Source of the DNA: Guyanagaster necrorhizus
Lineage: Eukaryota > Basidiomycota > Agaricomycetes > Agaricales > Physalacriaceae
Direction: 5' to 3'
Assembly (NCBI RefSeq): GCF_019112545.1
Contig: NW_025064882.1
Coordinates: 2,224,971-2,288,970 of the forward strand
DNA length: 64,000 bases
Every line of letters begins with the position of its first letter. Within the stretch, counting starts at the first letter, position 1. Positions 24,435 to 36,156 of this stretch are shown here, piece after piece. The notes under the pieces are model-generated. The model was given only the letters and a program-made list of their open reading frames with translations, made no database searches and was not told the origin of the DNA. The translations under genes were made by a program, and so were the position numbers.

Positions 24435-25241
24435 ATGTCTTACATGAAGATTGTTTTCCATCTTGCTGCCACTTACGCTGTCCATGTCGGTATGAGATCG
24501 CCTACCGAGTCTCCCCCACGATCCACACATTTCGTACCGAAGAAGGGTTTTTGTTCTATTGTAGAGACAATAGCAAACTGTTTGCTTCGTCAGAATGCTT
24601 TTGGTATCAGGCCAACATTCTTTTTTCTCGTGCGTAGCTTTTTAGTATAAATTTTTCTTGAAAATAACGATAGATTGTTTGGGTAGGCCTTGTACTGGAT
24701 TGCGTGTCTGGCGGAAATTTCGCTCGTTCTTTCATCATCTTATCCTCATTTGGGCGCCAGTCAATTCATATCTTGTTTCGTTTTTTCAAGTCGTCAGGCC
24801 GTCCAAGTCGTCTCCCCTTCACCATTATTTATTTTCGCCGCCATCCTAACAGTCGGAGGCGGATGGATACGCTATCATTGTTATCGCAAGCTGGGAAAGG
24901 CATTCACTTTCGAAATCACTCGTACATCGGACCACCAGCTTGTCACATCGGGTGCCTACTCTATAGTGCGCCATCCAGCCTATGGCGGAATGATGATGTC
25001 CTTCATAGGCATTACGACAATTCATTTAGGCCACGGCTCGTGGGTAAGGGAAAGTGGGGTGTTGAAATCGGTGCTAGGGATGTCCGTGGTTACAGGATGG
25101 AAAGTCGGTATGTTGGTTACTGTTCTCTCCGTGCTGATGAGAGTGAAAACCGAAGACGAGTTTCTGAGAAGGGAGTTTGGGGAAAAGTGGGAGAAATGGG
25201 CGGATGCTGTTCCATATCGCCTAGTACCCGGACTTTACTGA
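24435..25241 (+). CDS. Isoprenylcysteine carboxyl methyltransferase-like membrane enzyme
   Basis: Member of the ICMT/PEMT membrane-methyltransferase family, which methylates prenylated cysteine carboxyl groups or related lipophilic acceptors at the ER using SAM. There are two exons: ATG 24435-24437 (MSYMKIVFHLAATYAVHVGM), an intron running to the acceptor before GCCTTGTAC (about 24690), then ALYWIACLAEISLVLSSSYP. The C-terminal hallmark is complete: KLGKAFTFEITRTSDHQLVT, SGAYSIVRHPAYGGMM (SAM/His-Pro-Tyr motif), ending KTEDEFLRREFGEKWEKWAD and VPYRLVPGLY. About 250 residues with several hydrophobic helices, as usual for basidiomycete ICMT-like proteins. Whether it is the Ste14 orthologue or one of the family's secondary copies cannot be decided here. 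It is a lone gene in decayed surroundings. Confidence 0.85.
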
Positions 25242-27653
25242 CTGAAATAAGACTGTATTTAAATAATCCACTTCGGTATACGACTCAAAGAGCATGTGCA
25301 TCACATCAACAATGAAACGATTTGTGTGAATACCTTGCTGCCCACGCACGAACATCTGACGTCATGACAGTGACCGCCACTCTTGCAGCCCCCCAGTACG
25401 CATGGTGCATGTCCTTCCACCAGTATCGGTCAAAGTAATCGCATGATGGAAAGTATTCGAGAATAGAGTCATTGCTGGCGTTGGAATTCTCAGCGGACCG
25501 TATCCTTAAACGAGGTCCAAGGACGGAGCTAACATTCCAGCGCCTCAGCATGTTAGAAGCATGCAACGGATATAATAAATTCTGCTCTACATGAGTCGTT
25601 CGTTACCAGAAATTGTCCCATCGTAATTATAAAGAACGAAACATTACGACTTCCCTGACTGCTGATCGTATGATGCGCATCCCATTCATTAATTAACACT
25701 ATAGTCTCTCAGACGCGAGAGATGAGCAGATGAGCAGTAGCAAAAGTTAACTTGACGTCAAAATTGATTCACCAATGCCTAAGTACCATTAAAAGATGAA
25801 TTCGGTGCGAGTTTGGTCCAAACATGAAGGTAAAACCTATCTTTATCGGGCCACATAGCCTAGTCCAATGTTGTCCAATGGAGTAAAGGAAGTAGGGGAA
25901 TAGATATAGAGGGGTGAGATGTGTCCGGAAACAATCCTAACACAATATGAAATAAAAAAATGGCCGTACAGCGCCATAGTAATGAAGGGGAAATACGAAC
26001 TACCGAGAAGCTTATATACAGTACAACTTTGGTGGAAGGCTTAAACGATATCTAAGTTCCAGTCGAGAGAGCTTGGGGGCGCATGGGACGGTAAAGAATC
26101 CCATAGACTCGGGAGTTGATTAATAAAATGCTGACGCGTCGCGTCACGGTGTCACCTGATCTGTGACGTGCTCGCAGTCGATTTACGACTAGATGATCAG
26201 GAAATCGCATCGTTGGACCAGAGGCCCCTTTTTGCATGTCAAACAAGGCCGAAAGGAAGGTTGTAAGAGAATGCACACTTCATCCCAGGCCTTACAATAT
26301 GGTAGCGTGGGCGGTGATTGCGGGCGGGTGTCAATCAAGGAGATCCGTATGTCGGCACCAAGTGCAGGCTTGTTCTCGATCCTCTATGCAGAGCAGGATG
26401 AAATAGGAAGCCCGGTCACATCCTCAGGAATTGGGGTTCAAGCCTAGACATACTCTAGAACAAAGAACGAAAAGGAAAGTAGAGAGCTTGAAGTGAAAGT
26501 TCAGAGTTCAACCATTAACCGTACAAAATGACGCGAGCGCATTAAACCGGCCACGGTACCCGGCGGGCTCCCAGGCGATGGTATAGTAATCAATGAAGCT
26601 AGGTTTTTTCACAAAGAAGACGACCATCAGTTTCTTTTCGTGTAGCACATAATGGAGTTATCCTTCTGTGCATCGGAATGAGCGTGGTTCCATTGAAAGA
26701 ATACAATGTCGCGGGTAAACTATTCCCCTGCCGGAAAGCAACGTTGGAACAGTCAGGCGCCGATCATCAAGGGTCAACGACAAACCTTTACGGTTCCGCA
26801 CCCCCTCCTCCAGAGTTAGCACTGGTCTCGATAGCAATACAGCGTTCCCATTCTCATCCATTGTCAGCAGTCTCAAACAAGGAACGAACAGAGTAGATTG
26901 TGACCGTCAAAAAGCGCTGTTCCGAATACGTTTTCGCCTCAAATGATTTCCAGGTAAATTTTCTTTCTGCTACCAACAGGGGCTGGCTTGCCTCCTACAC
27001 AAATGGGTCTACTAACAGAACAAAAAACCTTGCCTGTATCTTCAGTCGGTAATTTGGTGAACATCGGAATGGACAAAGAACGATATCGATTATTTGGATA
27101 TGTTGCGCATTGTCGGGCTTTCAAATCTCCTTCCCTCTTCTCCTCCATCAGGCCCACCAATGATCTTCTTGTTTCAGGAAGGCTCAGAATAACTTGTGAA
27201 GATCTGCCATATGGTACTCAAGGATATCCCGGATCACGGACCAGAACGGGCAAGGCCTTGTGTCACCACATGGAAAACTTGCACCCTGCCCCATCTCTTC
27301 TCCAAGTGTTTTTTTGCGACTCGGTGCATACGATGCACTAACGGCTGGAATGCTTCCTACCAAGAATCTTATTCTATTTAACGGAAAGGACTTCCTAGTG
27401 GCGCTGCATTGTCTCTCGTCTCTGTCATATGAGGCTTCTCCGTACCTTCCGATTGGCGCGTAAACGTTGATATACCGACGAGAGCAACGAAAAACCTGAC
27501 GTACCCCGTAGTTCGGTGTGCGACTGCCCGCTTTCTAACAATAGATTGATTGTACGTTACGCACGAACCTCATCTCCTGTGCAAGAATTCCAGGCTGAAC
27601 ACTGCTTATCTTTTAACGACTAAATCGAACCAGTTTTTTTTTGACTCTTCGAG
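25242..27653. other. Gene-poor stretch
   Basis: About 2.4 kb with no firm gene. A minus-strand frame at 25306-25566 (YFPSCDYFDRYWWKDMHHAY) looks mildly protein-like but has no partner exon. Near 26125-26180 GC-rich direct and inverted GACGCGTCGCGTCAC-like words stand out. Otherwise nothing was recognised. Confidence 0.4.
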
Positions 27654-27898
27654 ATGGAACCATTCATTAACCTTTTCTTCTGGACCGACCGTAAGTAGTG
27701 CAAAAATGGAAAGTCTTAATGAATGCTCCTGCGGGTGATCCAATCATTACATATCCCGTTATTATTTCAGCCGAGATCGATATTGACAGCCCTGGGAAGA
27801 CCCTGAGTGGGTCGGAGGCGAGGTGGAACGACTGCACAGAACGACTGACTCAGAGTGGCGGCGGATGGGTGGGGATATATGACGAATTAACTCTATAG
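27654..27898 (+). CDS. Possible small two-exon gene or exon relic
   Basis: ATG 27654 opens MEPFINLFFWTD. A strong donor (GTAAGTAG) at about 27691 and an acceptor (TTATTTCAG, ending 27770) join in frame to PEIDIDSPGKTLSGSEARWN and then GGGWVGIYDELTL with stop. The product is about 55 residues. The perfect splice signals and unbroken second frame favour something real, now or recently. No family recognised. Confidence 0.25.
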
Positions 27899-28281
27899 TG
27901 ACTCCTTCCGCGGTCACACAAAACGTTCTCGATAATGAAGGTAACTGTAGGAATCAGAACGCATCAGCGTCGATAACTTATTATTCGCCTCGTTCGCTAC
28001 TCTTACGGCACATCAAGAAAGCATCAGTTCTTTGTCAGGCCTCAACCCCGGTTTAACCAGACGTTTACCATGCGTCCCATTGGGTGCGTGATTTATGGAG
28101 TGACAATTCAGATAACGCCTCTTGGAAATACGGCAATGCTGTACAGTCTGCCAAGGACGGAGAACTACTGCCAAAAGAGCCGATGATGGCAAGCATCAAA
28201 CAGGGCAAGATCGAGGATAGCGCCGATTTTAACTTCCTTCTCTTGTTACGGTAAGTGATGACAACTTTTCGCTGTGCCGAA

Positions 28282-28288
28282 TATAAAA
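28282..28288 (+). promoter_or_regulatory. TATA box of the hydrophobin gene
   Basis: TATAAAA followed by a pyrimidine-rich leader and ATG 108 bp downstream, the usual arrangement for highly expressed hydrophobin genes. Confidence 0.6.
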
Positions 28289-28395
28289 AGGCTTTAAAGA
28301 ATATCCTGCAGACTTGACGTTCGTTCTTCCCGTCATCTTTCCTTAGATCTTTTGAAGCGTTCTCTCCAAAGTTTTCCCCATCCCCTCTTATCGTC

Positions 28396-28987
28396 ATGAA
28401 GTTTGCCAGCATCTTTTTCTCTATTGTTGTCTTCCTTGTGTCCTTCGCCGCTGCCCTTCCTAGTAGGGAGACCAATGCTGACCGGCTTGCTCGTGGTCTT
28501 CCGCCTTTGCCCCCTACCGTGAGGTCACCGACCAGAGGTATATCACTTTATTGTACAGCTTTTTTATACTGGTCTGATTCTCTATTTTAAGTCGTGCGCA
28601 AGTCCAGTCCTTCCGGTGCACCCAGCCAATGCTCCACGGGCTCTCTCCAATGCTGTGACTCTGTTGAATCTTCAACAAGCTCAGTAGTCGCAGCGCTCTT
28701 GGGCTTGCTTGGAATCCATCTTGGTAGTACCGCTGTTAACGTTGGCATGACTTGCTCGCCTCTCTCCGTTATTGGCATTGGAGGAAACTCCTGGTAGGTT
28801 TTTGTTTTCTTTCATCTCTGAAATTTTTTTGATCCGACTTGCAGCTCACAACAAACCGTCTGCTGTGAAAACAATAGCTTTAATGGTCTTATTGCCGTTG
28901 GTTGCACTCCCAGTACGTGACTTTCACTGAATTGCCGCCTTCAATGCCCTGATTTGATTTCTCTTCATAGTTAACATCGGCCTGTAA
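28396..28987 (+). CDS. Class I hydrophobin
   Basis: Secreted amphipathic protein that self-assembles at air-water and wall surfaces. The signal peptide [20 protein letters not shown] is followed by a short pro-like region and the eight-cysteine pattern. Spacing read from the spliced frame: C-x6-CC-x32-C-x12-C-x5-CC-x12-C, matching class I. There are four exons. Introns lie at about 28537-28590, 28794-28845 and 28915-28969; the last exon supplies only INIGL and the stop (28985-28987). Length is about 118 residues. A TATA box sits upstream. No second hydrophobin is visible nearby, although these genes often cluster. Confidence 0.95.
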
Positions 28988-30234
28988 AGTGTATCGATGG
29001 CCCTTCTGCTTCAGACGTTGCTCTTCTTAATGAACGTTTCGGACATTTTCTTTGGCTCTTCAGTCATTCATTTAAATCTCGTTCCTTATATATGTCTCTT
29101 ACAGTACATACCCGCTCAGTATGTCACCATGTTATCCCTCCACCTTTTTTCTGGGCCATGCGGATTTGAATCTTCATGTGGACATGATGATGTATTATGG
29201 AAAAGAAGAACAGTTTGTTCTGAATTATACCATTGGGCATATTTTACCTTCATTTCTATTATTTTGTGCGAGGGCAACCATTATTTCATGGCAGCATGGT
29301 ATTCAGAAATGGCGTTGTGATTGATAGGAATGTGCGGTCTTCCAAGACCGTGGTGCTGTATGGAAGAGTCGTTTCGTCTCCATGCGGATGTGTCATACTT
29401 CACCTTACGACGGTGCTGCTGGAGGACACGAGAAGCTACATAAATATATCAGTAAGGTAGCGGATGTTCCAAAAGTCTAATTTATTAGCGGCATTTTTTG
29501 TTCGACTCCTCTCAAGTTCACAACTTGAATGAACATGACAAAAAGTTATTGATCAGTGTTCGCTGATATTGTGAGCAGTCGCATGAACTCCTGGAGTTTA
29601 TACATGTGTATAAAAATATTGAATACCATTCCAAAGCTTTTTACGTAGCGAGAAAGTACCCCAGGTTGAATACTGGACCTTCATTAGTGTGATAGACATA
29701 AGAGTGCTGACCTCCTTCGAGCATGCCTCGAGAGACTCCCCTCCGACACTCGGAAGTGTGGGGAGGCGGCTTGCATATTTATCTATGAGTGAATCATGAC
29801 AACTACTAAGAAAAGACAATGATGGAAAATATAACGTGCTCTCTGTCTTTATCAAATGTGCACGGAAGAAAATATCTTAGAATCGTAGACTCTGTCGCTA
29901 TGTGGCGCTATCTTAATCGGGTAATGGCGCGATTAATGTGGGAGGGCGGCCCGACGATCACTGTTCAATTCCCACGGCGCGCCAAACATTGGATTAGTGA
30001 CATGGATAAATAAGCACCTTCCCAGACAACTGAAGCCTTTTTGGACACGAATGCAAGAGCTAGTAAGGACTTAGCATCCTCGAGGCACAGGAATGTTATG
30101 TAGCACACATATCTAAATAGAGTAAGCGAACCTTATTTTGCTATCTAGTACCCGGCAATAACCGGACTGTCCCCTCTTCCAAACAACCACAAAGTCTCGA
30201 AAAGTCTCGTCGTCGTCAATAACCCTCAAGAAAA
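28988..30234. other. Intergenic, no gene seen
   Basis: Contains the hydrophobin 3' region and the eL27 promoter. It is AT-rich, with only short motif-free open frames. Confidence 0.5.
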
Positions 30235-30850
30235 ATGGTGAAAGGTGAGTCAACTCCCTACTGGGAAACACCGTTTGCTGATTATCCTCTTAGTATACAA
30301 ACCTGGCAAGGTAAAGAAGGCTTCGCCGCGCGTCAAAAGGTCTATTGACTGACGATGAAACCAGGTTGCCATCGTACTCCACGGAAGGCAGGCGGGAAAG
30401 AAGGTTGTGGTCATCAAGCAGAATGATGAGGGATCAAAAGAGCGTCCCTACCCTCACGCAGTTGTCGCCGGCATTGAACGTTACCCCAGGAAGGTGACGA
30501 GGCGAATGGGCCAGAAAAAGTTGGCTTTGCGGAGTAAAGTCAAGCCATTCATCAAGGTGCGTCGTAGCTCTGGACTAATCTGAACTGGGTTTCTGACAGG
30601 ACATAGGTTGTCAACTACTCCCACTTATTCCCCACACGGTACGCACTCGAGCTAGAAGGCTTGAAGGGCGTTGTCTCTTCCGACACTTTCAAGGAGCCGT
30701 CGCAACGGGAAAATTCGAAGAAGACGATCAAGAAGTTGTTCGAGGACCGGTATGTATCGGGAAAGAACAAGTGGTTCTTTACGCCTCTCCGTGTGGGTAC
30801 TCTGGTTTGGTCGCGTGAACGGTACTCTTACCATTCCATGACAGTTCTGA
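30235..30850 (+). CDS. RPL27: 60S ribosomal protein eL27
   Basis: Cytosolic large-subunit ribosomal protein. Exon 1 is only ten bases (ATGGTGAAAG). Exon 2 adds YKPGK and exon 3 encodes [20 protein letters not shown] through RVKPFIK-like sequence. After an intron ending in acatag comes [20 protein letters not shown] to [11 protein letters not shown] further intron, 30793-30844 (52 nt), places the terminal Phe and stop (TTC TGA, 30845-30850) in a tiny last exon, giving the canonical PLRF end. Without this splice the frame would run on for about 80 unrelated residues. The protein is about 136 residues, the family's normal length. Confidence 0.95.
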
Positions 30851-32314
30851 TCTGCAACCTGCCGTACTACCAGAGTTTGGGTGTGGTGGGGGACGTAGGC
30901 GACGCTGGCTACCTATGCAATCCGTATGTTTATGTCTGTATGTTTTTATCTGTGGAGTTGCGTCAATCTGCCATACAGCGTAACTTTGGAGTTGCAACAA
31001 AATTCATTGAAAGCCTTTTTTCACATCTGTAGCACGAAGTACCGTCCGATTGATTGAGAGGATGTACCTATCAATGGGTAGAATCTGTACTGGCGTATCT
31101 TCAAGCCAGAGGAATGAGACCTCGTGCTAGCCGTCCGCAGTCTTGATTCTCCGCAGAGGCCTTTCACTGACTATTCCAGTTTCCTCCCCTATTTGATGTC
31201 TTGATTGTCGGGAACGTAAGCTTCTCTTATATTGAATTCGGTTTCAGATTGATATCCATGTACACACTATCCATCTGTGGTCTCAGCGTTGATATGAAGG
31301 TGGTGATATATGGCTTCCGGCCTTGGAATTTCTTGCGTTCGAACTAATGTATGACAACAGTAAACAGATCTGTTTAGAATGATTTGCTGAGTAGACGTGC
31401 TTGGCCTGAAATAGCCCTGAGCCTTAGGCCGTGTATATCTGAAGCTAGTATGTTCTCTCATAAAAGCCCTTCCAGCCTTGATCGCAAGCTTCTCTTTATG
31501 ATGCACACTAGTAGAAGGGACTTCTAGATCATTCATAATGACTTATGTCTTTGGATCAATATTCATGTTTTATGTGAGTTGATGCAGTTTCTTCCTCGAG
31601 TCTTTCGATCCACGTCAGCTAATTATCAGAAGGTAGCACGTACGTGAAATGTATCAAACACCTTCGACCCAAACCCTCAGCTCGATCAACTCAAATGGAG
31701 AGGGGCGGAGAATCCTATGGTGCATCAAATTCCCAGCCGCTTAGTTTACGACCTTCCCAGACATCTGCCGTGTTCTTGGAAAGAGAGGATCCGCTCTCAC
31801 AATTCTATTGCAAGTGAATTCATTGACCACATTGCCCGAGGTAGCTCTCAGGGGAAGTACGTGAAAGGGAAAATGATAATAGAAACAGTGGATCTTCCGC
31901 CTCAAAACTGCGAGTACTATGTCTCAGTGATATAAGCTCTGAGGAGTTGTCATTAACCTTTACTTGATTGTATCACTGTTGGAATGATTCCCCTTTTATA
32001 ACAGCGAAGCAGTCTTGCGAGCGTAAGACTGGAATGAGGTTCAAATAAGCGAGGTAGCAGTAGTATGGTACTGTCGGAAGGTCTATTTTGGGACTTGGAA
32101 TTCTTACGAAAAGTCTCATGAGGAACAGGACCAAAAAGTAGATTATGTAACTCAATTTCCCAAATCTGGGCTGACCTATCGGACCTTTTGCCTGCTCTTA
32201 CATGCCAAAGCCCTCCTTTCTTCTACCATCATCGTAACCCTCCTCTTCTTTATTTACGCGTTTATCACCTGGTCGCGTATTGTGCTGCTCTGCCGAGTCT
32301 GAGGGTGTGGGAAA
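30851..32314. other. Intergenic, no gene seen
   Basis: About 1.46 kb between eL27 and CAC2. A 72-codon plus-strand frame at 31717 and an 89-codon minus-strand frame at 31267 have no support. No tRNA or snoRNA box pair was recognised. Confidence 0.45.
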
Positions 32315-35266
32315 ATGCGTTTTCGTACGCTCGAAATTCGTTGGCACGACTCTAAGCCTATCTCAACGTGCGACTTTCAACCTGTTCCATCGTTCAAAAA
32401 GGCTCGGCCGACAGGAAATGCCTCTGGAGAGCCTAATCTCGAGTGGGCGGAGAGGTGGGCTGAGCAGAAGTATCGTTTAGCGACAGGCGGCGAGGATAAC
32501 CACGTTAGGGTGCGCATCTCCTGTTACCAATATATCTGCTCATTGGTTATTATACGCGAAGGTATGGATGGTTTATCCTAGTATACGACCGACAGACTCT
32601 TCCTTCTCCCTGCCGTCGCAACCAGCCGTGCCAAGACATCCACGCGTCGAATATCTCGCCACTCTCAGCCGACATTCTGCAGCTGTGAACGTCGTCAGAT
32701 GGAGTCCCAATGGTGGGTGGACTAGTGATAGAGCATTTCGTTTAACTAAAGGTATCTACTGCAAAGGCGAACTCATTGCCTCTGCTGGCGACGGTACGTT
32801 GGTGTAATTATATGTGTTGCCTGTGGCTGAAGTAATGCTTAGATGGCATGATCATCATCTGGTCTCCTTCCACAACGCCACAAGCATCCACATACGGCAG
32901 TGATCTGAGCCCCGAAGAGCTTCAAAATGAGAAGGAATACTGGAGAGTGCGGTGTATGTTTAGGTACGTGTTATGACCCAACAGCTTCCCTGAGCTCAGA
33001 CCTCATAGATGTACTGCCATGCAAGTTTATGATTTGGCCTGGAGCCCGACGGGTGAATACATAATAGCTGGAAGTACAGACAATGCTGCCAGGGTCTTCC
33101 AATCCAGTGATGGTAAGTTCTAATGTTCTGTCTATGTCTTCGCGACATACTTGTCCACTGGCTTCCCACGTCTTTCTATACGCTACATTTCGTGCTTTTC
33201 ATAACTTCTTTCAAAGATGTTACTGAAAGATTTACGTCTCAAAAACCTAAATATTTCTGATACTGATCCACAAACTTTCTCCAGGAAAATGTGTGCACGA
33301 AATAGCAGAACATAACCACTATGTGCAAGGGGTTTCTTGGGACCCTCTCAATGAATACATAGCCACGCAATCCTCTGATCATTCCATGCACGTGTATCGT
33401 ATCAACACGAACAGAAGTCATTTCGAAGTACACGCCGTCGGCCGCAACAGAGAGATGAGCCTGGCCGGAGCTCGTAGACATGGTCGTACTTCCAGCATTG
33501 TCAGCGAAGATGGAAGAGGAAGGCAGGCCACTCGGCCGCACATAGCACGGCGCGAAAGCACCACAAGTGATGTCGAGTCCGCTCTTGATGATAAAGACGG
33601 TCCCGCGCTCTGGTCGACGTCAGCCCCTACACCTGCTGTACCACCAGCTGCGGCTCCAGCCATAGCTAACAAAGAACCGACACCTCTTACGCCCGCCACG
33701 TCAGTTGCGTCGACACCTCTATTTCCTACAATGTTTCCTCCACCAGGCCCAGCTTCTGAGAAGGGAGTGCCTCAACCCTCCTCTCGCCGGTCTTCGTTTA
33801 GCGGCTCCAACGCACCTTCCTCCCCAGCCTTTAGTATGAGCAGCCGATTTGGTGGTCGGTCTCCCAGCCCCATGCCACCTCTTCCGGCTATCAGGACAGC
33901 CACGCCTGTACCTTGGCTTCATGCCGTTGGCGAAGGGACCGTTAGTTTATATGGTGACGAAAGCTATACCAACTTCTTCCGCCGGTTAACGTTCAGCCCC
34001 GATGGTGGTTTACTTTTGACCCCTGCTGGACAGTTTGAGGACCCAGAAGTTGTGGTGAAGGATGACGAAACCACGAAACGCGGCCGAAAAGCGAAGGCAT
34101 TGGACAGTTCAGAAGACAGCAGTTCTGAAGCGGACAAGAATTCTTGCGTGTATATCTACACACGTGCGAATTTTGCGCGACCTCCTGTTGCGCAATTACC
34201 AGGGCATAAGAAGGCGAGCGTGGGTGTCCGGTTTAGTCCAGTGCTGTTTGAATTGAGGAGCGGTGTGAGTGGCGCTGGTGGGGAGACAGGTCCGAAGACC
34301 GCAGTTTTGGAGAAAGGAAAGAATGTGGAAGATTCAATGGAAGTAAACATTGTCGGCGAACTTGCGACATCTGCATCAGAAAACCAGCCTGTGTGGTCTC
34401 AACAGAAAATTGCTGCACCTGCACCCATGCTTCCCAGCAGCTCGGACGCCTCGATGTTTAACCTTGTGGCTTCTCCTGCGATATCACCGCAGGACGCGAC
34501 CGCTCTGCGGCCTCCTACACCCGCGGCCTCCAAACCTGGTACGCCGATACACGTCGGGGTTGTAGGATCAGGAAATAGTGTGGTGTCAACTTCTGGCTCT
34601 GTCTTCGCCCTTCCTTATCGCATGTTGTTCGCTGTGGTCACGATGGATACTGTGGCGATCTATGATACGCAGCAGGCTGGACCCATCTGTCTGTTAACAA
34701 AACTTCACTACGACGAGTTTACAGATGCCAGTTGGTGAGCTTCTACATGATTATCAAGTTATAATTGTGAGCTAACAGCTCTTTCTACTAGGTCTCCAGA
34801 TGGTCAAAGCCTTATCCTTTCATCAAGGGACGGATATTGCACTTTGATTGTTTTCGATGAAATCCTTCCAGCATATCCTACCCAACAACAAGCGCTCCAG
34901 CTTCAGTCGATTGCACACCAACATTCAGTACCATTGGATATAACGCCGTCACCCTCCCACCGTCGAAGCGCATCGACGAGCTCTCGAGCTGGAACGCCCA
35001 TCGCTACGCCTGTCTTTGGGAATGTGCCGTTGCCTTTCGCTTCTAGTACTACTACGCCTATGACGAAAGGTGAACCACTTACACCAGCGGCGAGTGTCGA
35101 CGGAGGAGATGCATCTATCCTTCCCGCAGGCGATTTCGTGTTCCCTGCGAAACGAGAGAGAGAAACGACAACAGGGCCAGAGAGTGCGACGGAAGACCAA
35201 ACTCCTGAGCCTCCGAAAAAGAAACGCCGCGTTGCGTTGACAAGAGTGGGAGACGTAGGTTCATGA
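32315..35266 (+). CDS. CAC2: Chromatin assembly factor 1 subunit B (p60/Cac2) WD40 protein
   Basis: Nuclear histone H3-H4 chaperone subunit that couples nucleosome assembly to DNA synthesis. The N-terminus MRFRTLEIRWHDSKPISTCD is the CAF-1 p60 hallmark. Blades follow: YRLATGGEDNHVRVW, YLATLSRHSAAVNVVRWSPN, GELIASAGDDGMIIIWSP, AMQVYDLAWSPTGEYIIAGS and EIAEHNHYVQGVSWDPLNEY. A long Ser/Pro/Ala-rich insertion (about residues 230-380) precedes FFRRLTFSPDGGLLLTPAGQ, LPYRMLFAVVTMDTVAIYDT and SPDGQSLILSSRDGYCTLIV. The C-terminal tail is acidic and Pro-rich with a PPKKKRR nuclear-localisation-like stretch. Seven exons, with all joins in frame; about 830 residues, long for the family because of the low-complexity insert. 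Confidence 0.93.
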
Positions 35267-35526
35267 ACGCGATTATACCCACCGGGAGGGAGAGGGGGGG
35301 GGTCTGAAGGTTCTTGTTTTGTATCATGTATAAAATATGGCTGTTTCTGATAATGTTGTTTCCTCTTTGCTATTTTCTCGTGTAAATGTAACCTTAGGTA
35401 GCTTCTGAGCGAAGAGATTTTGCTGAGCTTTGATAAGGACTTGAAGTGGAGTGACTCACCTAAATTGGGCAATCACCTCCAGATACACTATCAGCCTGTC
35501 TTACACAGCAACCACTACCTTTGATA

Positions 35527-36016
35527 ATGGCACCCGCAGAATATTCGCTGAGGCTTCAAAGAGGTGCTTTCCATCATCTGTACTCAATCATTTCTTATAC
35601 GACACACAGGAATCACCGGCGGATTTGCACCACCCACTCCAAGCGCAATATTCACCCTTACCCGTCCTTTGAATCATGACCAGCTCAATATTACCTCTGC
35701 GATCCGCGAGATCGGCACTCCGAGTCTAGCTGATGCTGCACCCAAGTCGATTCAGCACGATGATGAAACCGATGCCCTCGTCGACGAGTTGCATGGCATC
35801 CTCAAGGAGATCCCCAGAGAGTCACCTCCTGGAAGTGAAGACATCTACGGGATGGATCTCAGCATCGCATGGGGCAGTCAGGATCTGATGTGGCAGAATG
35901 GAGGTCCCTCGGGATGTAGTGGTGGTAAGAGCTCAGTGCAGGCGACCGATGAAGATAAGGCCAAGTTCAAGAGAGCGGTGGAGATTGTGGAGAAATTAGT
36001 CGGCGAGGCGGCTTGA
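35527..36016 (+). CDS. Small conserved fungal protein of unknown function
   Basis: Two exons: MAPAEYSLRLQR, an intron at about 35564-35610, then GITGGFAPPTPSAIFTLTRP and an acidic remainder containing DDETDALVDELHGILKEIP and DKAKFKRAVEIVEKLVGEAA. About 147 residues. The GG-APPTPS segment near the N-terminus is a motif I have seen in other fungal hypothetical proteins. No enzymatic motif, membrane helix or signal peptide. Its end faces the end of the NUP57 gene, 140 bp away. Confidence 0.6.
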
Positions 36017-36156
36017 CAAATTTAGAGCACGAGTGATCTTCCGACGAGGACAAAGCTCTAGGGGCTGTATATAGTTTCTACATAGATGGGCATGTATTCC
36101 TTCCTTTATGACTTTACAAGAAAACCACAAGAATAAATTAAAAGCAGCAAGAATAA

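Noticed and set aside
26425..26450. GGGGTTCAAGCC-like T-loop of a tRNA
   Set aside because: No matching acceptor stem, D arm or anticodon arm around it.
26658..27160. Overlapping minus-strand frames of about 70 codons
   Set aside because: They cannot be joined by plausible introns and show no family pattern.
30793..31032. Long C-terminal extension of eL27 after PLR
   Set aside because: It is intron read-through: the 30793-30844 intron has good GT-AG ends and gives the family's PLRF stop.
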